Notes under the pieces: model-generated
What the model was told of the DNA's origin: nothing
What the model saw: only the letters and a program-made list of their open reading frames with translations
Databases searched by the model: none
Part shown: positions 29,342 to 36,480 of the stretch, piece after piece
Layout of the letters: each line of letters starts with the position of its first letter
Position numbering within the stretch: the stretch's first letter is position 1
NCBI RefSeq assembly: GCF_001990265.1
Contig: NZ_LYVN01000018.1
Coordinates: 1-44,751 of the forward strand
Reading direction: 5' to 3'
DNA length: 44,751 nt
From: Sphingopyxis sp. KK2
GTDB taxonomy: Bacteria; Pseudomonadota; Alphaproteobacteria; Sphingomonadales; Sphingomonadaceae
Translations under genes and position numbers: made by a program

Positions 29342-30847
29342 GTGCAGATCATCACCGACGACCGGGCCATCGACGGCGCAGCGCTCAGCGAGCGGGTCGA
29401 CCGCGCTGCGGGCGCGCTCGCGGCGCGCGGGGTCGGAGCAGGCGACTGCGTCGCGATCCTGCTGCGCAACGACATCGCCTTCATCGAGGCGAGCCTCGCG
29501 TGCCGGCGGCTCGGCGCCTATTGCGTGCCGGTGAACTGGCATTTTTCGGCCGAGGAAATCCTCTATGTCGTCGCCGATTGCGGGGCGCGGCTGCTGGTTG
29601 CGCACGCCGACCTGCTCGCGCGCGTCGCCGATGCCTTGCCCTGCCCGGCGATTGGCGTGCCGGTGCCGCCGGCGATTGCCGCCGCCTATCGGCTGGCGCC
29701 GGTGGCGGGGACGGGCGAAGATTGGGATGCCGTGCTCGCCGCGGCTGAGCCCTGGACCCTGCCGTCGCCGCCGGTGGCCGAATCACTGATCTATACCTCG
29801 GGTACCAGCGGCCATCCCAAGGGGGTGAAACGCCGGCCGCCGCAGCCAGACCAGGTCGCGGCGAGCGAGGCGATGCGGTCGCTTATCTATGGCATTGGCG
29901 CCGGGGCGCGGGTGATGGTGCCCGCGCCGCTCTATCACACCGCGCCGAACCTGTTCGCGCACCGCGCCGCGGCGCTTGCCGACCTGCTCGTGCTGCCGCC
30001 GCGCTTCGACCCGCTGCGCCTGCTCGCCGATATCGAGACGCACCGGATCACACATCTCTATGCCGTGCCCGCGATGTTCAGCCGGCTGCTCGCGCTGAGC
30101 GAGGACCAGCGCCGTGCGCACGACCTCTCGTCGCTGCAATTCGTGCTGCACGCGGGCGGGCCGTGCGGGCCCGACGTCAAGGCGCGGATGATCGGCTGGC
30201 TGGGGCCGGTGATCGAGGAATATTATGGCTCGACCGAGGCGGGGCCGATCACCCATGTGTCGAGCGGCGAGTGGTCAGCCTGTCCGGGTACGGTGGGTCA
30301 GGCGATCCCCGGGGTCGAGATTCGCATCGTCGACGAGGCGGGCGACGCGGTGCCGGTCGGCGAGGTCGGCGAGGTGCAGTCGCGCAATCCGGGCTACCCC
30401 GATTTCACCTATCTGGGGCGCGAGGCCGACCGCGCCGCGCTCGACCGCGGCGGCTACCTCGCGTCGGGCGACCTCGGCTATCTCGACGCCGACGGGCGGC
30501 TGTTCCTCTGCGACCGCAAGCGTGACCTCGTGATCTCGGGGGGCGTCAACATCTACCCCGCCGAGATCGAGGCGGCGCTGCAGACGGTTGACGGCGTCGC
30601 CGACTGTGCGGTGTTCGGCATTCCCGACGACATCAACGGCGAATCACTGCTTGCGGTTGTCGAGCCGGTGGCGGGCGCGGTGCTGACGGCGGAGGGCATC
30701 GGCGCGGCGCTGCGCAGCCGGATCGCATCGTACAAGGTGCCGCGGCATATCGAACTCACCGACGCGCTGCCGCGCGAGGAAACGGGGAAGATCCGCAAGC
30801 GGCTGCTGCGCGATCCCTATTGGGCGGCGGCGGGGCGGAGCATCTGA
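29342..30847 (+). CDS. Acyl-CoA synthetase (AMP-binding, FadD-like)
   Basis: A 501-residue ANL-superfamily ligase that activates a carboxylic acid as acyl-AMP and then acyl-CoA. Motifs: SLIYTSGTSGHPKGV (P-loop), YGSTEAG, YLASGDLGYLDADGRLFLCDRKRDLVISGGVNIYPAEIE (hinge and GGVN), and the C-terminal PREETGKIRKR with the catalytic Lys. The start is set at GTG 29342 because GGGAGGGAG lies before it; an in-frame ATG 26 codons upstream gives an unlikely leader. The relatives are fatty, bile-acid or terpenoid-type ligases; the substrate cannot be fixed. It converges with an OsmC gene three bases after its stop. Confidence 0.92.
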   Translation: MQIITDDRAIDGAALSERVDRAAGALAARGVGAGDCVAILLRNDIAFIEASLACRRLGAYCVPVNWHFSAEEILYVVADCGARLLVAHADLLARVADALPCPAIGVPVPPAIAAAYRLAPVAGTGEDWDAVLAAAEPWTLPSPPVAESLIYTSGTSGHPKGVKRRPPQPDQVAASEAMRSLIYGIGAGARVMVPAPLYHTAPNLFAHRAAALADLLVLPPRFDPLRLLADIETHRITHLYAVPAMFSRLLALSEDQRRAHDLSSLQFVLHAGGPCGPDVKARMIGWLGPVIEEYYGSTEAGPITHVSSGEWSACPGTVGQAIPGVEIRIVDEAGDAVPVGEVGEVQSRNPGYPDFTYLGREADRAALDRGGYLASGDLGYLDADGRLFLCDRKRDLVISGGVNIYPAEIEAALQTVDGVADCAVFGIPDDINGESLLAVVEPVAGAVLTAEGIGAALRSRIASYKVPRHIELTDALPREETGKIRKRLLRDPYWAAAGRSI

Positions 30848-30850
30848 CGC

Positions 30851-31234
30851 TCAGACCAGCTTGGTATCGATCGGCAGCCCGCCCTTCAGCGTCAGCGTGA
30901 CCGGGGTGCGCTCGGCGATGTCGGCGAGGCGCGCCGATTGTTCGGCATCGAGACCGGCGATCTTGAGCGTACGGTCGATGCGGCGGTCGGGATGCTGGCC
31001 CGAGAGGCGGAGACCCACCTCGACCGATTCGAGCGGCCATAGCTTGCGGTCGGCGTACATGCGCAGCGTGATCGCGGTGCAGGCGCCGAGGCTGGCGAGC
31101 AGCAGGTCGTAGGGCGCGGGGCCGACCGCGCCGCCGCCGAGCGCGGGCGGTTCGTCCGACACCAGCTTGTGGCCGCCGACGTCGATCTCGGTGCGATAGC
31201 GGTCCTTGCCGATGATCGCGCTGCCATGCGCCAT
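30851..31234 (-). CDS. OsmC family protein
   Basis: A 127-residue OsmC-type protein: YRTEIDVGGHKLVSDEPPALGGGAVGPAPYDLLLASLGACTAITLRMYADRK, with the conserved Cys of GACT as the peroxidatic residue, and PVTLTLKGGLPIDTKL at the end. The family reduces organic hydroperoxides or acts as a thiol-dependent scavenger; the second resolving cysteine of Ohr is not seen, so this is an OsmC/YhfA-like branch. It is preceded on the same strand by a frameshifted hydrolase gene, 21 bases upstream. Confidence 0.88.
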   Translation of the reverse strand: MAHGSAIIGKDRYRTEIDVGGHKLVSDEPPALGGGAVGPAPYDLLLASLGACTAITLRMYADRKLWPLESVEVGLRLSGQHPDRRIDRTLKIAGLDAEQSARLADIAERTPVTLTLKGGLPIDTKLV

Positions 31235-31255
31235 GCTGATGTCTCCTGTCGTGGG

Positions 31256-32226
31256 TCAGGCGGCGATGGTGCGCCGGAGCCAGGGAATGAGCAAGGCCTC
31301 GACCTCGGCGGCACGCTCGGCCTGAGTCCAGTGGCCGCAGCCTTCGAGCATATGCGCCTCGAGATCGGGGACGACCGCACGCATCAGCGGGACCGGGTCG
31401 GCGGTGCCGAGCACCAGCGCGGGGTCGCTGCTGCCGCCGATGAACAGCGCGGGGCGGCGGATGACCGGGTCGAAATGACCGGCCCACTCGAAATCGCGGC
31501 CGTGGTTGCGATAGCGATTGAGCGCGCCCGCGAAACCGGTGCGTTCGAAAGTTGCGGCAGCATGGGCGAAATAGCTGGGGTCGAGCCAGCCGGGGAGCGT
31601 GTCGGGAAAGCTTATGCCGTCGAGAAGCTGCGCGCCGTGCGGCTTGTCGTTCGGCCAGTCGCCCGGCGCGGCATCGCCCGAGATGCTGTGGTAAAAGGCG
31701 TGGAGAAAGCGCGCGGGGTCGGCCTCCAACTCGGCCTCGGCGACGCCGGGTTCCTGGAAATAGGCCTGGTAAAAAAAGCGCCCCTTGTCGGTAAAGCGGC
31801 GCTTGAACATCGCATCGAAGGGCGCGGCGGCGCGGCCGAGCCAAGGGATCGACAGCGCGGCGACCGCGCCGAAGCGGTCGGGGCGCGCCATGATCGCATT
31901 CCAGACGATCGAGGCGCCCCAATCGTGGCCGACCAGTGTTACGCGTTCGCCGGGCGCGAGCGCATCGGCGACCGCGGCGAGATCGGCGACGATCGCCTCA
32001 ATGCGATAGGCCTCGACCGCTTCGGGCCGGTCGCTGTCGCATAGCCGCGCACGTCGATCGCCGCGGTGCGATAACCCGCCGCGACAGACGCCGCAGTGAG
32101 GCGCTGCCACGACTGGCGCAGTTCGGGAAAGCCGTGGACGAAGAGGACGAGCGGCCCCGATCCGGCGACGTCGGCGGCGATGCGGACGCCGTCGGGCGCG
32201 GTGACGTAAGTTGGTGCCTTGCTCAT
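31256..32226 (-). pseudogene. Epoxide-hydrolase-like alpha/beta hydrolase, frameshifted
   Basis: Two overlapping frames together give a whole alpha/beta hydrolase of about 323 residues. The N-terminal frame starts at 32226 (MSKAPTYVTAPDGVRIAADV, FVHGFPELRQSW, AIDVRGY). The remainder is in another frame from about 32040 (DSDRPEAVEAY, VGHDWGASIVW with the nucleophile Asp, and a C-terminal GCGHWTQ with the catalytic His). The expected GYGDSDRP is broken because one G is missing near 32040 (tat-gc-gac where tat-ggc-gac is expected). It is either a recent pseudogene or a sequencing error. Confidence 0.85.
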
Positions 32227-32248
32227 TCCGCCCCGCTTGTCTCGTCGT

Positions 32249-33106
32249 CTACCGCCAGGCGGTATCGCCCGGAAGACCGAGGCGCAAGGCGGCCTGCCAC
32301 GCGGGCGAGGTCGGGTCCTTGCGGCGGTCGGCGAGCTTGCCCATCGCCTTGACCATGATCCGGTCGCGGGCGCCGAGGTCGTGCTCGGGGCCGAGTTCGA
32401 GCCGCTCGCGCACCACGGGCGGGAGCAGCGACACCGCCGCGCGCGCGAGCGCCTTGTGCAGGAAGCGCGGCACCGAGGGCGCGGCGCGGCCCGAACGGAT
32501 CATGTCGAGGAATTCGCTGTTGATCGGGTGCGGCTCGAAGCGCGGCAGCAATTGCTCCATCATCGCCAGGAATTCGGCTTCGGACTTGGGCGTGCGCGTG
32601 ACGCCGTACAGTTCGGCGACGGGCTGGCCGTCGGCCCAGAAGCGCGCCTGCTCGGCCGCCGACAGCGGGCGCACGAAGCGGTGATAGGCGGTGAGGAAAC
32701 CATATTGCGCCGTGGCATAGACCCAGTTCAAAAGCTCGGGATCGAGCGCCGTATAGGCCTCGCCCTTCGGCGTCTCGCCCGACACCTTGGCGTGCATGCG
32801 ATTGACCCCGCCGATGACGCGGCGCGCGGCGCTGGCCGGGCCGTAGACTCCGACCATCGCCGCCATGCCGGTGCGCTGCGAGCGGCCGATCGGATCGACC
32901 TTGTAGATCGAATGGTCCCACACCCCAGAGCGAATGCGCGCGTCGGCGAATTCGAGCAGCACCGCCGCGACCCCGCCGACCGCCATCGCGATCGGGTTCT
33001 TGAAGATGCGCCATTGCAGCGAATCGGGCGCAAGCAGCGAGGCTTCGCCGAACGGCTTGGTGAAATCGATCGCCATCGCCGGCGGCGTGTTGCTCATGCG
33101 GTTCAT
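32249..33106 (-). CDS. DUF2236 (MpaB/latex-clearing-like) oxygenase family protein
   Basis: A 285-residue protein of the DUF2236 family (oxygenase MpaB family), haem-associated relatives of latex-clearing protein. Typical strings: SLQWRIFKNPIAMAVGGVAAVLLEFADARIRSGVWDHS, DPIGRSQRTG, MAAMVGVYG, MHAKVSGETPKGEAYTALDPELLNWVYATAQYGFLTAYHRFV and a C-terminal helical region. The family function is mostly unknown; roles in terpenoid or sterol oxidation are suggested for some members. A TetR-type operator (33149-33164) lies between this gene and the divergent acyl-CoA dehydrogenase, so both are likely co-regulated. Confidence 0.85.
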   Translation of the reverse strand: MNRMSNTPPAMAIDFTKPFGEASLLAPDSLQWRIFKNPIAMAVGGVAAVLLEFADARIRSGVWDHSIYKVDPIGRSQRTGMAAMVGVYGPASAARRVIGGVNRMHAKVSGETPKGEAYTALDPELLNWVYATAQYGFLTAYHRFVRPLSAAEQARFWADGQPVAELYGVTRTPKSEAEFLAMMEQLLPRFEPHPINSEFLDMIRSGRAAPSVPRFLHKALARAAVSLLPPVVRERLELGPEHDLGARDRIMVKAMGKLADRRKDPTSPAWQAALRLGLPGDTAWR

Positions 33107-33148
33107 CGGCTTAGCGTCCCATCACAATTGACCTCTTCGCCAAAGTTG

Positions 33149-33164
33149 TTATCAGATGTGATAA
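33149..33164. promoter_or_regulatory. TetR-type operator TTATCA-N4-TGATAA
   Basis: TTATCA-GATG-TGATAA sits between the divergent DUF2236 and acyl-CoA dehydrogenase genes, 21 bases before the latter's ATG. The same dyad with a different spacer recurs at 35712-35727 and 36441-36456. Confidence 0.75.
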
Positions 33165-33184
33165 TAGCTTGCAATGGATGCGAT

Positions 33185-34396
33185 ATGAACCTCGACTGGA
33201 GTGACGAAGAAACCGCCTTTGCGGCCGAGATGCGCGACATTCTTGCACACGCGCTGACGCCGGAGCTGCGCGCGGGGGCCGAGGGAGCGACCAGCGTCTA
33301 TCCCGACCATCATGTCTCGATGGACTGGCAGGCGCGGCTGCACGCCGAGGGGCTGGCGGCGCCGCACTGGCTGCCTGAACATGGCGGGCGAGACTGGACC
33401 CCGGCGCAATATTATCTCTACGCCCGCGAACGCGCGCGCGCCGGGGCGCCGTCGGTTTCGCCGATGGGCATCCACATGGTCGCGCATGTGATCGCGGCCT
33501 TCGGCACCGACGAGCAGAGGGCCTATTTCCTGCCGCGCATCCTGACGGGCGAGGTGTTTTTCTGCCAGGGCTATTCGGAGCCGGGGTCGGGCTCGGACCT
33601 TGCGTCGCTCCAGATGAGCGCGGTGCCCGACGGCGACGACTTCCTGCTCAACGGCTCGAAGATCTGGACGACGCATGCGAGCGAGGCGAACTGGATCTTC
33701 TGCCTCGTCCGCACGTCGAAGCATGAGCGGCCGCAGCAGGGGATCACCTTCCTGCTCGTGCCGATGGACCAGCCGGGGGTGACGGTGCGCCCGCTGACGA
33801 TGATCTCGGGCGAGCAGATCCAGGCCGAGGTCTTCTTCGACGACGCCCGCTCGGCGCGGTCGAACGTGATCGGCGAGGTCGATCGCGGCTGGACCGTCGC
33901 CAAATATCTGCTCGAATTCGAACGCGGCGGCTCCGCGCACGCCCCCGCGCTGGCGATGCGCGTCGATTCGCTGGCGAGGCAGGCGGGTGAGACCATGGCA
34001 GGCGACCAGGTCTTTGCGCAGAAGCTGGCGCGTGCGCGCATCCGGGTCGACATATTGGAGATGATCGAGCTCAAGCTGCTGTCGGGTGCGGGGCAGGGCG
34101 AGAGCGTCGGGGTTATGGCGTCGATGCTCAAGATCATGTCGACCGAGCTGGCGCAGCATATCACCGAACTCGCCTGTGAGGCTGCGGGGCCGGCGGGGCT
34201 GGCGTTCCAGCCGCATGCGGGCATGCCGGGCGCCGAGGTGCCGGTGCATGTCGTGCCGGCCGATGGGTATGTGACGGGCGAGCCGTGGCAGGCGATCGCG
34301 CCGCTGCGCTATTTCAACGAGCGCGCGGGATCGATCTATGCCGGGTCGAACGAGATTCAGCGGAATATCCTGGCAAAGGCGGTGCTGGGGTTGTGA
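33185..34396 (+). CDS. Acyl-CoA dehydrogenase (FadE26/28-like)
   Basis: A 403-residue acyl-CoA dehydrogenase with GLAAPHWLPEHGGRDW, FFCQGYSEPGSGSDLASL, GSKIWTTHAS, IGEVDRGWTVAKYLLEFERGG and SIYAGSNEIQRNI. In place of the Glu of YEGT it has Ala, as in dehydrogenases of sterol side-chain and related pathways, which form heteromeric complexes with a second, degenerate subunit. The start is ATG 33185, right after the TetR-type operator; the longer upstream frame crosses the antisense DUF2236 gene and is rejected. A partner is probably the dehydrogenase at 34592-35683, also under the same operator. Confidence 0.92.
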   Translation: MNLDWSDEETAFAAEMRDILAHALTPELRAGAEGATSVYPDHHVSMDWQARLHAEGLAAPHWLPEHGGRDWTPAQYYLYARERARAGAPSVSPMGIHMVAHVIAAFGTDEQRAYFLPRILTGEVFFCQGYSEPGSGSDLASLQMSAVPDGDDFLLNGSKIWTTHASEANWIFCLVRTSKHERPQQGITFLLVPMDQPGVTVRPLTMISGEQIQAEVFFDDARSARSNVIGEVDRGWTVAKYLLEFERGGSAHAPALAMRVDSLARQAGETMAGDQVFAQKLARARIRVDILEMIELKLLSGAGQGESVGVMASMLKIMSTELAQHITELACEAAGPAGLAFQPHAGMPGAEVPVHVVPADGYVTGEPWQAIAPLRYFNERAGSIYAGSNEIQRNILAKAVLGL

Positions 34397-34400
34397 TCGG

Positions 34401-34595
34401 ATAATCCTCCCTGTCGCGAAGCGATGGGGAGTGCAGGGTTGGATTGCCCCCGGCAATCCAAGTCCAGTCCGGGGGACTGGACGACCCAGCACTCTCGCGA
34501 AGCGAGTGGTGGAGGGGCTCGCAACGTCTCATTTTTGCCCCTCCGTCAGCGCTTCGGCTGCCACCTCCCCATGGCTTCGCCACAGGGAGGATTAT
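34401..34595. repeat. Mosaic intergenic inverted repeat
   Basis: A 195-bp element between two convergent dehydrogenase genes. Outer arms of 31 bases (34401-34431 and 34565-34595) match at 29 positions. Inside are smaller dyads, GGATTGC/GCAATCC and GTCCAGTCC-GGG-GGACTGGAC (34462-34482). The right arm covers the stop codon of the minus-strand dehydrogenase. It is the kind of dispersed palindromic repeat seen in sphingomonads and likely acts as a bidirectional terminator. Confidence 0.7.
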
Positions 34596-35683
34596 AAGAC
34601 CATCCCCGCCGCATAACGTGCAGCGTGGAAATCGCCCGTCCCCAGCCTTTGCTCGATCGCGGTGGCGCGCTTGAAATAATGGCCGACGCGCAGTTCCTCG
34701 GTCATGCCCATCGCGCCATGGAGTTGCACCGCTTCCTGCCCGATCTTGCGCAGCGCGTCGCCGATCGTCGCCTTGGCGGCGGCGGTCGCCTGCGCATCGC
34801 CGGGCTTGAGCGCCGCAAGCAGCGCGGCGGCGGCGATCGATTCGCGCAGCATCAGCATATCGACCATCCGGTGCTGGAGGGCCTGGAAGCTCGACAGTGT
34901 CGCGCCGAACTGCTTTCGCTGCTTGGCATAGAGCAAGGTGTCGTCGAGCAGGACACGCGCGAGGCCCGAGGCCTCGGCGGCAAGCGCGGCGATGGCCGTG
35001 TCGACCGCAGCTTGCAGCGCCGCTTCGCCGTCCTGCCCGCGCCCGATCTCGGCCGCGCTGTCGATCCATAGCCCATCGAGGTCGATGTCGGCGGCGGGCG
35101 TGTCGTCGATCGTCCAATAAGGCTGGAGACGGTCCGCGAGCGATGCCGCGGGCACGAGGAAGAGGCGCAGATTGTGCTCGGCATCGCGCGCGGGGATGAC
35201 CACATGATCGGCCTCGGCAGCAAAGGCGACCGCGACCTTGCGTCCGGTGAGCATCCAGCCATCGTCGGCGGGCGTTGCGTGCGCCGCGACCGCGCCGATA
35301 TCGCCGCGCGTTGCGGGTTCCTCGATCGCGGTGACGACCAGTGCTTCGCCTCGCCCGATCACGGCGGCGCGCGCCGTCTCGCCGAGCGCCAGCAGCAATT
35401 CGCCGGTCAGGACATGGCAGTCGATATAGGGGGTGACCGCGAGCGCCGCGCCGAGTTCCTCGGCGACGATCATCGCCGCGACGCGCCCGCCGCCGAAGCC
35501 GCCGACACTGGCCGGCAGTGCTGCCGCGCCGATACCGATGCCGCTGTCGGCCGCGCGCCACAGTGCGAGCTGCGCCGCCGGATTGCGCATCGCGCGGCGC
35601 GTTTCGAACGGCAATTGCTGCGACAGGAAACGCGCGAGCGTGTCGCGCAACATCCGCTGGTCGTCGTCATATTCGAGGTTCAT
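34592..35683 (-). CDS. Acyl-CoA dehydrogenase, partner-type subunit
   Basis: A 363-residue acyl-CoA dehydrogenase homologue. It has the N-terminal helical domain (MNLEYDDDQRMLRDTLARFL, SVGGFGGGRVAAMIVAEELG), the middle domain (AIEEPATRG, GWMLTGRKVAVAFAAEADHVV) and the C-terminal domain (YAKQRKQFGATLSSFQALQHRMVDM, VQLHGAMGMTEELRVGHYFKR). The YEGT-type catalytic Glu is missing, as in the non-catalytic subunit of heterotetrameric dehydrogenases. Together with the enzyme at 33185 it probably makes one such complex; this is inference. The operator at 35712-35727 lies just upstream of its start. Its 3' end is covered by the mosaic repeat. Confidence 0.88.
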   Translation of the reverse strand: MNLEYDDDQRMLRDTLARFLSQQLPFETRRAMRNPAAQLALWRAADSGIGIGAAALPASVGGFGGGRVAAMIVAEELGAALAVTPYIDCHVLTGELLLALGETARAAVIGRGEALVVTAIEEPATRGDIGAVAAHATPADDGWMLTGRKVAVAFAAEADHVVIPARDAEHNLRLFLVPAASLADRLQPYWTIDDTPAADIDLDGLWIDSAAEIGRGQDGEAALQAAVDTAIAALAAEASGLARVLLDDTLLYAKQRKQFGATLSSFQALQHRMVDMLMLRESIAAAALLAALKPGDAQATAAAKATIGDALRKIGQEAVQLHGAMGMTEELRVGHYFKRATAIEQRLGTGDFHAARYAAGMVL

Positions 35684-35711
35684 GCGCGGCTTATGCGGCG
35701 CGTTAGCTCAA

Positions 35712-35727
35712 TTATCAAGGCTGATAA
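35712..35727. promoter_or_regulatory. TetR-type operator upstream of minus-strand dehydrogenase
   Basis: TTATCA-AGGC-TGATAA, with the dyad extending to eight-base arms (35710-35729). It overlaps the stop codon of the tetR gene and sits 29 bases upstream of the dehydrogenase start at 35683. Confidence 0.75.
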
Positions 35728-36362
35728 TTTTTGACGAGGCCGGCTAGCAATGTCTCGACCGTGTGTTGACGATAGCGCGCGTGGAGGTCGTCGTCGGCGT
35801 GGGGTTTGCCTTGAAACACCACCTGCAAAGTCAGGCGGTTCGAATAGAGGCCGTCGGCGGCGCCGATCGTGTTGAAATAGAAAAGCTTTGGATCGACCGG
35901 GTGAAATTCGCCCGCGGCGATGCCTTCCTCGATCATCCGCGCCTGCGCCCCTGCGATTTTCTTGAGCAACTCGTCGCCGATGTGGCGGACGCGCTCGGGC
36001 TCGGCGTCGCGGACCATATATTGGATCAGCCGGTTGAGGTAAGGGATGCGGTAGTAGGTATCAACGATGCCCTCCAGATGGATGCGCATGCGTTCGGTCG
36101 GGGTGACGGGCAGGCGGAATAGCGCGTCGAGTTGGCCGATCGCGCGTAGCACGTCGCGGTCGAGCAGGGCGGCGAGCATGCCTTCCTTGTCGCCGAAATA
36201 ATAGCGGATCATGCCGTGGTTGACCCCGGCGCGTGCCGCGATCTCGACGATCCCGATATCGATCTTGTCCTGTTCGCGCATCAGCGCGCTTGCCGCGTCG
36301 AGCAGGGCATCGCGGATCGATCCGCGCGTCCGGCTTTCCGCCTTGTCACTTCGGGTGGCCAT
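35715..36362 (-). CDS. TetR family transcriptional regulator
   Basis: A 215-residue repressor. The N-terminal TetR HTH is at about residues 14-58: SIRDALLDAASALMREQ, IVEIAARAGVNHGMIRYYFGDKEGMLAALLDRDV. The rest is the helical ligand-binding and dimer domain. The start is set at MATRSDKAES (36362), which has AAGGAG before it; the ATG 23 codons upstream falls in the operator region. Operators TTATCA-N4-TGATAA flank it on both sides and also lie before the 33185 dehydrogenase, so this protein is the probable repressor of the whole dehydrogenase/TonB set, with an acyl-CoA or substrate as inducer. Confidence 0.9.
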   Translation of the reverse strand: MATRSDKAESRTRGSIRDALLDAASALMREQDKIDIGIVEIAARAGVNHGMIRYYFGDKEGMLAALLDRDVLRAIGQLDALFRLPVTPTERMRIHLEGIVDTYYRIPYLNRLIQYMVRDAEPERVRHIGDELLKKIAGAQARMIEEGIAAGEFHPVDPKLFYFNTIGAADGLYSNRLTLQVVFQGKPHADDDLHARYRQHTVETLLAGLVKNYQP

Positions 36363-36424
36363 TATCGCTCCTTGCCGCCGACAGACCATCATTGCGCGCG
36401 AAATGCAATTGCCGGTTGCATTAT

Positions 36425-36456
36425 CTATCATGATTGATAATTATCATATCTGATAA
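36425..36456. promoter_or_regulatory. Tandem TetR-type operators between tetR and TonB receptor
   Basis: Two adjoining dyads: CTATCA-TGAT-TGATAA (36425-36440, first arm one base off) and TTATCA-TATC-TGATAA (36441-36456). They lie between the divergent tetR gene and the TonB receptor, whose ATG is 25 bases downstream. Confidence 0.75.
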
Positions 36457-36480
36457 TAAGCTCGATCAGGGAGAGAGACG

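Noticed and set aside
32219-33184. Long plus-strand frame leading into the 33185 dehydrogenase
   Set aside because: It is antisense to the DUF2236 gene and has no family features; ATG 33185 right after the operator fits the family start.
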